Positions 35,701 to 45,186 of a stretch of DNA of 64,000 nucleotides are shown one piece after another. Location: contig MU266350.1 of assembly GCA_021014945.1 (NCBI GenBank), forward strand, positions 124,001-188,000, in the 5' to 3' direction. A program made the translations under genes and the position numbers. The notes beneath the pieces were generated by a model. It worked only from the letters and a program-made list of their open reading frames with translations, did not search any database and was not told the origin of the DNA. The DNA comes from Leucogyrophana mollusca (Eukaryota; Basidiomycota; Agaricomycetes; Boletales). Position 1 is the stretch's first letter. Every line of letters begins with the position of its first letter.

Positions 35701-37474
35701 CAAGAAACGCTCCCTCCGCACTTCCGTGCACCGCGCAGCCATGTAGTAATAATGTCCTGGGTGCTGCAGCGCATGGCTAGGATTCAGTCCGAGCGCACGC
35801 ACTGCATCCAGCTCGAGTGGTGTGCCAACAGAAGCTGGTCGCGGAACGGGGAGATGTGTAGGGAAGGTCAGTGTCGTCCGGGATCCTTGCTCGAGGAGTT
35901 CTGCAAGAACACGATGTCTTTGTTATGGCTTGTTAGGCGGCACATGGCGAAGACGGAGACAGAGGGAGGAGCTCACTGCCGTGCCATCCAGCTCCAGTAC
36001 TCAAACGTTTCTTCGCCGATGCCCCACCCTCTGGAGAAGTCCGCGAACCTGCGCATGTGCGAGTTGTGGTGCGAGAGAGCAAGTGCATGTTCGTTATTGT
36101 ACAAGTATAGCTTACTTATCTGGTGCGGCATTCCGTGATTAGTTCGCGATGAGAGAAAGGAATGACAAACTGGATACCTTGACATTGATGGTATCGGCAA
36201 GCACTTTCGCTTCAGCCCATCGTTTTGTCCGCGGAGGGAGGATGGCAGTAGAGCCGAACATGATCAGAAGCGTCGCATAAGCATCTTGGTAGTGCCTGTC
36301 GCCACGCACGCTTCATCAGCAAAAACGCGATAAACACAGAGTTAAAGATTAGTGTTTACTTTAATGCAACTTCATCTTCGCCTCTGAACTCGGCGAAACA
36401 TGCCATCTTGTATTCGTAGCGCACGGTCCACCCTTCGGGCCGCAGAGGGCGAGGGATATTGGGCGCTGCGAGCGGGTTATGGACGGGGTTGTATGACGAG
36501 ACGGCTTGGGAGTGTCGATTGCGCTTCCGCCGGACACGTTTGGAGTGTGTAGTGTAGTATTCGAGCGCTGGTTCGTATAACGCATCTTGTAGGCTATGAA
36601 ATGTCAGTGTCAAGTAACGGAGAACAGGGCAACAGACAGCGTACCTGCGTACGAAGTCATTAAGCTCGGATGACGACACCGGGCTCAGTACGAATAACGC
36701 TGCTCGGGAATCAAGCCCACTCTGTCTCCTAATAAAGGTCAAACGCCCATCGAGAGACGGATCATCTGGGGCGTATCAGCGTTCTGGAACCTATTACCAA
36801 GATGCATGAAAGGTCCAACCTAACATCCTTCTGCTGGCTAAAAGTACGACCGTCAATTTTATCCCTCTCTCATTCGTGCTCTTCTTCCTCTGCGCTATCT
36901 CCGCACTCAGCTCTGCATCTCTCCTCCTCTCCTCCTCCCCCCTTTCACGTTCATGCTCAACATCTGGCGGGTCCAGCGGCGAACGGGGATTGATGGGTGG
37001 AACCTCAAACAGCCGGAGGAATAGGACGAATACACTCGGCACTAGCGCGGTATGCTTCCGAATCCAGATAGGCGCGATCAGACCGTCCGGATAAAGCGGC
37101 GAACTCGGTGTCAACGGCGACAGTGGAGAGTGCGCGTTGGAAAACTGGGGATCTTCGGGAGGTACGAGCTTGCGAGGTGGGAAGCGGATCGCCTTGTCTA
37201 CGAGAATAATGTGGAACGTTTTTGTGCGTTCTGGTGCCCATATAGTAGGTTTACGCTGAGATTGGAGGGCATCGCGAAGACGGGAGGCAAGTTGGGCGAA
37301 AGAATCCTGAGATTTGGATGGGGTAGGTGGTGCTGACGATGGAGTGTGAGGATGGGTGGCAGACTGAGGTGTAGGAGGAGCTGGGGGAGTAGAAGTCGAG
37401 GTAGGAGCGTCAAGGCCGGCCACGAACATTACCGGAGCCAGCTGCGAGAGAAGTTCGGGAGGGTAGGAATTCAT
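32720..37474 (-). CDS. TRAPPC11: TRAPP complex subunit, TRAPPC11 (foie gras) type
   Basis: Large multi-exon gene, over a thousand residues. The start MNSYPPELLSQLAPVMFVAG is followed by a proline-rich stretch, then a block with APIWIRKHTALVPSVFVLFL. The foie-gras region follows: RLTFIRRQSGLDSRAALFVL, SSELNDFVRSLQDALYEPAL and YYTTHSKRVRRKR, then tetratricopeptide-like helices (HYQDAYATLLIMFGS, YSSPASQGRLTLWIACRIAH). The C-terminal half is beta-rich with repeated adaptin-ear-like segments (EPALLDEEYPIMIEITNTDE, IPMELTIRNQHPSRSANIEV), matching the gryzun part. TRAPPC11 belongs to the TRAPPIII tether, acting in ER-Golgi traffic and autophagy as part of a Rab1/Ypt1 exchange factor. The gene lies on the same strand as the GST, about 220 bp apart. 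Exon ends within the central part are approximate. Confidence 0.87.
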
Positions 37475-38329
37475 CTTGAATTCGGTTTTTGTGTGAACAG
37501 AGATTCTTAAGGTGTCAGATTTGTCACAAGTTATCAGGCACGCTGCAGAACAACTGAGAGCTGGGGTGGTCAGTGAATTGTTCAAAAGTCTAAGTAATGG
37601 AACATACCCCAAGTGAAATTTATGCCGAGTTGCTACTGAACGTCAAGTAGGAGAATCAACAAATCGTAACTTCAAGTAGAAATTAGAACGTCCTCGACTC
37701 ACCGAGTTACTGGTTGTTTGATGGTGAGGTCAGAATTGAGATGCCCCTCCGGTTCCAGCTTCTGGTTGTATGGGACGAAGCTCAGCGAGTGCATAGTATA
37801 GGGCCTACATCATTATTACCTGAGAATACGCGCCAGAATACAGAGAAGACCGTCCTTTGGATTAGATTATGATACTAAATTGATTTTGAAGGTATGGTGA
37901 AGTAAGGCCTAACCCAAAGCAACGATGAACTTCCTGATTTTCCCAATGTTGGTGGCCTGAGCCTCTGATGCAGCTGGGCCCAACTGTCAACGCGTGGTCC
38001 AAAAGCTAGATTCCCTTTTCGAGGGTCGTGAGAAAGCGTTGAATTATCCCAGCAATGGCGGCAGTTCCCGTCATTTTGTCCCGACCGCTTAGCAAATTCG
38101 CCCTCTACTCCAGTCTACCACCGACATCTCATCTCAACGTTCAGTCAGTCCACTTGCACCGGCCGCCAGTGGCCCGCCACGTCACGTTCAAGTTCTATAA
38201 TGGGGCACATCCGCATGGTCCTGGATGCGATCGAGGTGCCGAGCCTCTAGATCCTCCTTTATAATTATATATGGTGTTTCTCCGCTATGCTCTCATCGCG
38301 ACGTCATGCAAGCATGCTATACCATCGGG
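37475..38329. other. intergenic region between divergent genes
   Basis: Upstream of TRAPPC11 (minus) and the metallothionein gene (plus). A plus-strand frame at 38055-38264 (MAAVPVILSRPLSKFALYSS) has no partner exon or known motif and is not called. Confidence 0.45.
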
Positions 38330-38337
38330 TATAAAAG
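38330..38337 (+). promoter_or_regulatory. TATA box of the metallothionein gene
   Basis: TATAAAAG, 79 nt upstream of the ATG. A partly palindromic ATGCAAGCATGC lies just before it, near 38306-38317. Confidence 0.7.
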
Positions 38338-38408
38338 ACGGTGCCTCAGGCGTTTGCTCCTTTGCCTAAGCACCTCACGACATATCATCTGAATCCAAAT
38401 CCAATAAT

Positions 38409-38718
38409 ATGGTCAACGCTTGTACATGTCAGAGCAATTGTGGGTAAGGCATCTCCCTTCAGCCATCTATAGCATCTCATCTCCTGCATAGCGCCTGCGG
38501 CCCCTCAGGAACAGGCTGCGCCTGCGCGAAAGGAAAATGCGAATGCGACCAGTGCGTCAACAAGGCCCACTCCTCCCAGGTACGTTAACGAATATCAGAC
38601 GAGTCTTCATTATGACTCGCCGCTGACCTGCCGTTTTCTCCAGTGCGAGTGTGGTGGTTCGGGTAGCAATTGCACATGCACCAACCAAGGAAAGGCTTGC
38701 ACTTGCGCGTCTAAATAA
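38409..38718 (+). CDS. metallothionein
   Basis: Three tiny exons (first about 35 nt) give 65 residues with 15 cysteines and no aromatic residue or leucine. Cysteines are in CxC pairs: CTC in exon 1, CAC and CEC in exon 2, CEC, CTC and CTC in exon 3, separated by Gly/Ser/Lys. These are the features of fungal metallothioneins, which bind Cu(I), Zn or Cd through thiolate clusters in the cytosol to buffer metal and give tolerance. One His lies in the inter-domain stretch NKAHSSQ, which may separate two metal clusters. The exons join in frame (NCG/ACG, SSQ/CEC) and the stop is TAA after TCASK. The TATA box upstream fits metal-induced expression. Confidence 0.9.
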
Positions 38719-39284
38719 CTTTTGGACGGTTGACGAGATCGGGCGACGGTAACAAATAGTCAGGAGCAAGTGAGAAGGCGTTTGGTTGTCTTCGACGCTT
38801 TATTGATCTAATGACTGCATGAACATTGTAATCTATGACATCGTATTATTCAGAGTGTACTGTGTCTGGCTGACTGCTTGCGAACGAAGGCGAGCACCTT
38901 GCTCAGCCCGAAATACAACACCATAGTTAAGTACAAGGTAATACAAGGGAAAGCACAACACGTGATCCACATCTCGACGCGACGCGCCCGTACTGTGTCC
39001 GTACTTTCCTTTCGCGGACAAGGTAACATCCCATCTTGGTCACGAAGTTTTGTTCTCTCGTAACCGAGCATGAAGACGAAGATCTATAAAACAGCTTCGA
39101 CGCCCTCCCAACATTCTCATCCCCCTCGCCTGCTTCGTCTCTCTGGCTTATTGACTAGGCTAGCCCGAATTTCCTAGATCTACCTGTCGTGACGCATCTA
39201 CATCGTCGCCTCTCCACGATCATTATCTTTCCTCCTGCTCTCGCGAAACCCATCACATATACCATCATCTCCTCCATACCCAAC
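38719..39284. other. intergenic region
   Basis: 3' flank of the metallothionein gene and promoter of the next gene. No coding frame is supported. It includes the TATA box at 39085. Confidence 0.5.
39085..39091 (+). promoter_or_regulatory. TATA box of the small secreted protein gene
   Basis: TATAAAA, about 200 nt upstream of the ATG at 39285, implying a rather long 5' UTR if used. Confidence 0.45.
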
Positions 39285-39696
39285 ATGCACGCCATCACGA
39301 ACACCCGTCGCGTACTCTCCCTTTGGATGATCCTCTCGCTGACAGTTCTCGGTACGTATCAGTGTTTGCCTCCCAGTATGGCCCCATCGTGTTAACCAGA
39401 AGTATACATATCAGCTGCTGCTTCCCCAGCTCCAGCTCCAGCCCCAGCTCCTGAGCCCGCACCGATAGACCCCGCACTCGCCTCAATCATAACGAGTAAC
39501 CTCAACCTTGGCTGCGTACACGGGTGTCCAGCTGCCGACAGCGCACGGCAAGCGGTAAGTCTCACCTACAATGGTAAACACTCGGGGGAACTGATGTTCA
39601 TGCTGTCCGGTGTAGAACGCCGCACCATCAACATCGAGTTCGCTGACACTTCTTGGTGTGATGGTGCTTACAGGTGGGGTCTTCGCCACGATTTAG
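39285..39696 (+). CDS. small secreted protein with PA repeats and hydrophobic C-terminus (possible GPI protein)
   Basis: A short three-exon gene of about 95 residues. Exon 1 is a signal peptide (RRVLSLWMILSLTVLG). Exon 2 begins with a Pro-Ala run (SPAPAPAPAPEPAP), continues with DPALASIITSNLNLGCVHGC and ends PAADSARQA. Exon 3 is NAAPSTSSSLTLLGVMVLTG followed by GVFATI and a TAG stop. The Ser-rich stretch before a terminal hydrophobic segment looks like a GPI-attachment signal, so the mature product may be a tiny wall-bound or membrane-bound protein with one Cys pair. Splice sites are canonical (GTACGT...CAG and GTAAGT...TAG). Family not recognised. Confidence 0.6.
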
Positions 39697-40653
39697 ACCC
39701 GGTGGTCATCTGCGAGATGTTTTCCGATGTTGTATACTTGAGGGTGTCCGAGGTGATAAATTGACTGTATCGCTACTTACTTATTGGACACTGTAATACT
39801 AAATAATGCAGATCACTGGCATTGTAGGGGATCGTGTTTGAAGTTCACCAAAGCGCGGGTTGTAAGGTCGGTGCATATTTGGCTGTCACGTTCGCTGACA
39901 CGGCGAACCCGTCATTAGCCCCTTCAGATCGTACCATTAGACTTCACTTCAAATCCTAGTCACCTAACCCCACACTGTCGATAGCTCCTGGGCGTCGCTT
40001 TGTGAAACGGAGAAGAGGATCGGAGCGTGGTGTGCTGCTGGAGAGGACATCGCATCCCCTTAAAATCCGAGCCTCTGCTATCGTCAAAGCCGTGTTGACT
40101 CGTTGAGTGGCCCAGCCGGGTGTAGGTCCGTTTGAGTTTGGGTTTGAACCATGAATCGAGCTCGCTCGGGTGATCTTCTCAACGACAGAGGTGAGTAAGG
40201 CAATCTTTTGCAAACCAGCTGTTTCAGGGATACAAACTCCTACGTAGACGCAGCCTGGAAGACGGGGAGCCGGTCTGCAAATGCACCTGGCTTCGTTATT
40301 CTCGAAGCTGCTAGGATGGCCGGTTGGCATCTCGCCAGAGGGACAAAATCTCAGAATTCACTTTGGGTCGAACTGCGGAAGGTATTTGTCTGAACTGCCA
40401 GCCCGTAACCCTTTCAAGTGAATAATTTCTTATCACCTCCCATCTGGCCTCGCGGACGGGCGTCTACCCCCTATAAACCAGCTTCCGAAGCGCCCAGCCC
40501 TGGCCTGCGTGCGTCGCTTCTATCAGTCGAATCACCACGGCGATGTGCAAAACTGGGAAAAGAAGGACCTGGGCGTCTGAATTCGCGTTATCACGATGAT
40601 CTGTGTTGTCCATGAGGCGCTACAGCAGTTCGCTAGACGCCAGAGTGGGAGCG
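39697..40653. other. intergenic region
   Basis: No gene is supported. A minus-strand frame of about 120 codons (39956-40330) shows no motif or splice partner. Confidence 0.45.
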
Positions 40654-40660
40654 TATATAT
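40654..40660 (+). promoter_or_regulatory. TATA box of the BTB gene at 40711
   Basis: TATATAT, 57 nt upstream of the ATG. Confidence 0.5.
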
Positions 40661-40710
40661 GGGACTGGGGCAAGTAACGGCCCTCAGCTTTTGGCACTCG
40701 TCTTTTCGAT

Positions 40711-41533
40711 ATGACTGTCTCGCCACCACCAGAGCCGAACCCAGGCTACGTAGAATATAAAAGAAGGGATGAAACGTTCTACTTTACAACCGTCGTCTTC
40801 CTCGTGAGTCACGTCGTCGACGCTCCCGCTGACCAGTGCTGATATTCAACTCGAATCAATTGGTAAACAGGTTGAGGGAGTCCTTTTCCGAGTGCCCCGA
40901 CATCCGTTTGCAGATGGATCAGACGTGTTTCGACAGATGTTCCAGCTCCCCATTCCGGATGGAAATGGAAATGAGGCAGACGGGTGTAGCGACGATCGTC
41001 CTCTCCGTCTAGAGCTCATTCGGGAGAACGACTTCAGGCAGCTCTTAAAAGCCTTGTTCCCCGAGTGAGTAGAGCATGGACTTCTACCCTTTCCCCCCAA
41101 CCCAGCCCAACGCTAATACTCGCGCAGCCACAGGAGGTCACAGAAGATGCCGAAAACGTTTTCGGAATGGAGATCCGTCCTCAAACTATCCGCAATGTGG
41201 GAATTTGAGAGCGCAAAGAAGCTGGCAGTCGACCATATGAGCCCGATGGCGATAGATCCCGTCGATAAGATTTGTTTGGCGAGGGATTACGACGTTCAGC
41301 AGTGGCTCGTGCCAGCACTCAATGCGTTGGTAAAGCGGAAGGAGCCAATTGGGATGAAAGACGCGGAGAGGCTGGGGATGGAACTCGCGCTCAAGGTGGC
41401 AGCGATTCGAGAAGGTGTTACTTACACTCATCAAAGTTATCCTCTCCAAATCGGAGAAAGGCAGGTCGCACACCTTGATTTTACAAACGCGATAGACGCT
41501 ATGTTGGTGCACACTACCTTAGCTAGCCCTTAG
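40711..41533 (+). CDS. BTB/POZ domain protein, paralogue of the gene at 30511
   Basis: Same three-exon plan as the gene at 30511. Exon 1 ends TFYFTTVVFL, exon 2 carries VEGVLFRVPRHPF, GSDVFRQMFQLPIPDGN and NDFRQLLKALFPE, and exon 3 carries WRSVLKLSAMWEFESAKKLA, DPVDKICLARDYDVQQWL and LALKVAAIREGVTYTHQSYP to the TAG stop. About 235 residues. Relative to its paralogue it has a slightly longer acidic loop after the FRQMF helix and a different N-terminus (MTVSPPPEPNPGYVEYKRRD). The most conserved part is the C-terminal helical region, including the shared IGERQVAHLDF. This suggests that region carries the specific function while BTB gives dimerisation or cullin binding. Confidence 0.86.
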
Positions 41534-42010
41534 TTCCGGTATGGGCATCGCCTCGTACACGTAGCACTCCAGGACGGCCTATTCATTCAAAAGAGAAGAC
41601 GAGTCACAATTCGTACCTGTGTAAATCGAGTATCCTCATGGTGTATGCGGGATAGCCGGATGGCCTCTCAGCGAGTCCCAGAACTTGAAGGTCCTGAAAC
41701 GCTATCTTTCCTTGTCCCGTTGCGGTAGTCAGTGCGGCGCGGGCTCGCCGCTCGATGGCGATATATCATGGGCTCTTGGTCCACGTTGCTGATCTGTGAA
41801 CTCAGCCAGTTGTCAATGTTTGTGACGCGGTCCAGTAAACCCACCTCTCCCAGTCCTTAATAGGACAGAGTGTAAAGCTTATGGTGTTCTGCAGAGGCTG
41901 ACTCCGCTGAGCGCTGAGCACTGAGTAGAGCACCAGAATCGGAGCCGTATGTAGGACTAGCGGAACGAGTCGAGTCTGCGTCCGAGTCATGACTTGGCCA
42001 GGACCATACT
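41534..42010. other. intergenic region
   Basis: Between the BTB gene and the PARG gene. No coding frame is supported. Confidence 0.5.
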
Positions 42011-42016
42011 TATAAG
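42011..42016 (+). promoter_or_regulatory. TATA-like box of the PARG gene
   Basis: TATAAG (within CTTATAAGC), 63 nt upstream of the ATG at 42074. Confidence 0.5.
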
Positions 42017-42073
42017 CGGGCACAAGCGTCGCAGCACGTTATTCCCGCCATCAAAGCCAACAAGACAACAAAG

Positions 42074-43009
42074 ATGACTACTCAAACGCTGTTGAACTTT
42101 TCAAGCAAAGTTGGAAAACAGCGCGATCGCCTTCGAGAAATCGCAGAAACAACACTCAAAGCAATCGAAACTGGCTCCATTACGGTGGCCGATGTTTCCC
42201 ATGACCTCGCAGCCAAAGTCAGCTTCTCCAACAACAATACTCGCTACTATGCCCCAGATTCTTTATTGTCCAGTTGGCGTGCAAGCACGCCATCTCGCGG
42301 CCTAGCAGTTCCTTCGACTGCGGAGGTGTCTATCCTTGAGGTCTCCACCCTTGACGGGGCACGGCTTCTCTCCAATACCCTATCATCCCGTTCTACGAGC
42401 TATGGTAGAATAGCCCTGCTGAACTTCGCGTCTGCTACTCACCCTGGAGGAGGGTTCTTAAGCGGAGCCCAGGCTCAAGAAGAATCCATTGCTCGGTCAT
42501 CGACATTGTATCCGTCCCTCATGACAGATGTCGCACAACAATTCTATCAGCTACACGGGAAAGATAGAAAGCGTGGGTTTTACCACCACGCGATGATCTA
42601 TACCCCCGCGGTGGTGGTCTTTAGGGACGACGCCGGAAACTGGGTAGATCCGTTCGAAGTTGACGTTGTTACCAGTGCAGCGGTCAACGCCGGGGATGTG
42701 TGGAAGAAGGCTGCGTCTGAGTCGTCTCTCAGCTCCACGGAGATTGAAGAAAGGATCGAGGTGGCGATGCGGGAGAGGATGGGTCGTATTCTGTTCTTGT
42801 TCGAGCAACAAGGAGCGAAGAATATTGTGTTGGGAAGCTTCGGGACTGGGGTATTCAGGAACAAGGTCGAAGTGGTGGCGAAGATTTGGGCAAGTCTATT
42901 GACAGAGGATGGTGCGAGGTACAAGCATTCTTTTCATCGCGTGATGTTCGCAATCCTGGGAAAGGATACCTTTAATACTTTCAAAGAGACTTTTGAGAAC
43001 CAGAGATAG
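42074..43009 (+). CDS. bacterial-type poly(ADP-ribose) glycohydrolase, TIGR02452 family
   Basis: One uninterrupted frame of 311 codons. The N-terminal half is helical (QRDRLREIAETTLKAIETG), as in the PARG_cat_N (DUF2263) region. The macrodomain begins with GRIALLNFASATHPGGGFLS. The PARG signature GGG-x7-QEE is present: GGG at residues 125-127 and QEE at 135-137, Glu137 being the expected catalytic residue. Later blocks are VDVVTSAAVNAGDVW and NIVLGSFGTGVFRN, the phosphate-binding loop of the macrodomain. These enzymes remove ADP-ribose polymers or release ADP-ribose, acting in DNA damage responses and NAD turnover. The gene has no intron, in contrast to almost all neighbours, which may reflect acquisition by transfer or by a retro-copy. 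Length and motifs are intact. Confidence 0.93.
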   Translation: MTTQTLLNFSSKVGKQRDRLREIAETTLKAIETGSITVADVSHDLAAKVSFSNNNTRYYAPDSLLSSWRASTPSRGLAVPSTAEVSILEVSTLDGARLLSNTLSSRSTSYGRIALLNFASATHPGGGFLSGAQAQEESIARSSTLYPSLMTDVAQQFYQLHGKDRKRGFYHHAMIYTPAVVVFRDDAGNWVDPFEVDVVTSAAVNAGDVWKKAASESSLSSTEIEERIEVAMRERMGRILFLFEQQGAKNIVLGSFGTGVFRNKVEVVAKIWASLLTEDGARYKHSFHRVMFAILGKDTFNTFKETFENQR

Positions 43010-44048
43010 CGATTGATGTAATAATATTGGAGCCGTAACGCTGTTGCCGCAGCAGAAAGACTATGGTTCATTGTCATTGTTGAGGGAGACGATATGAAGT
43101 TCGCGCACAAGAGCGCGACGACGGGAGCGAAATTGATCAGTTCGGAGACCTTGCACTGCAGATACAACAGGGTGAGCTCGCTAGACTCCGACATGTACCC
43201 TAACGGGTGGCAGCAACTGGGGGGCCGCGCCCCGTAGTAATACTAGTATCTGTCCGTGAATCTGCATAACCTTCGAATGCCTGAGAAGCCAGGTGGTAGA
43301 AAACCTGAGTGTCTTGAGTTTTCCCTGCCGCGGTAGATACATATCTCATTTCAGAGTAATTCGCGCCCGGGTTTTGGCTGCGCCACGTCGCCGCCAGCCG
43401 GCACTGACAGTACTGAGTGGTAGCGACTCTTTCGAGTTCACCGCTGTCCACCTCCGTCATTACACAAGATTCCGGGACGCTGGCCATGAGACACGACTGA
43501 TAATGAATGTTCCAGCCACGACAGCTCCCGTTCAGACGTGTTGGTTGTTGTCCACCACCCCAGTCCTGGGGGATGATGCGGGGCCTCTTACCACTTGTTC
43601 TTCTGCGCGCTCTCCAGGTCCAGTCTGAATATCTGTGGTCAATGTCCGTAGCAACGGATAGCGCGGGTATCGCACTTAAACCGGAAGTGATCGAAGCAAA
43701 CGCAACCCGTGCAAAAGGACGAGCGACATGCCATGACACTCCGAACCCAGAGATATCGTGGACCACAAGGCCCGCCGCCCGCGCGAGTTGAGGACTTCGA
43801 AAGCCGTTTACCAGACAGTTTTCGGGCAAGCAAACAGACGACCTTGTCAAACAAACGTCAATGGGTGGATTGTCACCCGCATAGTTCCGGTCGTGGTGCT
43901 GTGCATCCCTGCTCCCAACATGATCAGTAGAATTGGACAGACCTTGATTGCCTTTGACTTCGAGAACGTCGTGTATGAAAGTATTAATTTGGTTTGACCG
44001 TATAGATTTCATGGCTCGATCCTAATTTAGACGATGTCCATACCTTCA
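43010..44048. other. convergent region between PARG and GEP4
   Basis: Holds one long minus-strand open frame (43200-44012), listed separately. No recognised gene otherwise. Confidence 0.45.
43200..44012 (-). CDS. uncertain open reading frame, 270 codons
   Basis: A single ATG-started frame of 270 codons, longer than expected by chance for this base composition. I recognise no domain, signal peptide or membrane span. Composition is rich in Arg, Ser, Thr and Ala, and the frame begins 36 nt beyond the stop codon of the GEP4 gene on the same strand. It could be an orphan gene, a decayed gene or non-coding. No alternative gene on the plus strand explains it. Confidence 0.25.
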   Translation of the reverse strand: MKSIRSNQINTFIHDVLEVKGNQGLSNSTDHVGSRDAQHHDRNYAGDNPPIDVCLTRSSVCLPENCLVNGFRSPQLARAAGLVVHDISGFGVSWHVARPFARVAFASITSGLSAIPALSVATDIDHRYSDWTWRARRRTSGKRPRIIPQDWGGGQQPTRLNGSCRGWNIHYQSCLMASVPESCVMTEVDSGELERVATTQYCQCRLAATWRSQNPGANYSEMRYVSTAAGKTQDTQVFYHLASQAFEGYADSRTDTSITTGRGPPVAATR

Positions 44049-44994
44049 TCAATCCATGTCTTTTCTTGACTGAGACACCCTTGGTAGGTTTTTCGTGAAT
44101 CTTGATTTAGCTGACACGGACTCCGGCCGAGCATCGTCGGTCCACCTACTAACCACGTCCACCAGCCGCTTCTCGCACCAGCGCATAGCCATGCTTTCTC
44201 TCTTCCATACACCCGTGGTCCATATTGCAAGCGGGCCATGGTGTGTTTTGGTGCCAGGATCAACCGGAGAAGCTGTGCCTTGGGCCATTCGATTCGCCAT
44301 GACTACGTCGGTGAAGATACGGTCGCCCACAACAATGAGCTCGTCGTCTTTTATAGGGACACACAGGGATGAGAAGTACGTGCGTATCGCGGAAATGCAT
44401 GAATACGACGGCTTTAGCGACTCGTGCCTAAGGACGGGCACACCGAGATGGTACGAAACGGATTCTGCCTAAAGGTGTTGGGGTGAGCGAGGATTTTCTT
44501 TTGCGGTCGTAGTTCGTACGAGCCTGGATCTCTCCGTCATCGAACCTTGTGCCCGCAGAGTTACTAACGATAAGAATATTGCCCTCGCCGAACGCGTCTC
44601 GACATTCCTTCCAAGCATCCTACGCGTCGCGTGAGCTCCTGTATACGGGGAATATATTGTGAATTCACTGCGCTTACTTGGAGCTCGGGTACAGCGCGAT
44701 CATCGTGGGGTATCGTCTGCCTCCGAGTCAGAAATAGATGCGGAAAACTGGTATGGAGTTACAAAGCGGCTCACCAAGCAGTTATCCTTGTCAAATACAG
44801 CGCCTCGATAGCCCGCCTTGCGAAGCGCCAGAAAATCTATCTGGCGGATATCTTTCTGTAAGAAAGTGTGTTAATTGTGAAAGGTCTGAGTCGATCCGGT
44901 ATACCCGACCTTTCACGACCACATGTGGGAGAACGAGTCTTGGGTTCCAGAGCAGCTGGAAAGGAACCAGGATACCCGGAAGATTCAGAGGCAT
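44049..44994 (-). CDS. GEP4: mitochondrial phosphatidylglycerophosphate phosphatase, GEP4 type
   Basis: HAD-family phosphatase in about six exons. It starts MPLNLPGILVPFQLLWNPRL, the typical GEP4 N-terminus. Exon 2 reads DIRQIDFLALRKAGYRGAVF and then DKDNCL, where the first Asp of DKDN is the HAD nucleophile. It continues VPELQDAWKECRDAFGEGN with ILIVSNSAGTR (motif II region). The last exon has LIVVGDRIFTDVVMANRM (motif III, Mg-binding Asp), then GPLAIWTTGVWKRES and KRLVDVVSRW. GEP4 turns phosphatidylglycerophosphate into phosphatidylglycerol in the mitochondrial matrix, a required step toward cardiolipin. It is divergent from the clathrin light chain gene with 192 bp between start codons. 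The C-terminal 25 residues are less conserved. Confidence 0.92.
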
Positions 44995-45186
44995 TGACTC
45001 AAATGTTGACCCGCTCTCGCGGTGTCGCCAAAGCAGAGCGAACGCTCGAAACTCGTTGCCCAAAACCTCTGCCACCAGTGTTCCACGTGGGCCGGCAAAC
45101 CCCGCAGCAGGTCTCCATTTGGACACACAGGTTGAGGGTACATTTCATCTTCTTCAGCAGCGCGAAAGCCAAGCACACACACGACA

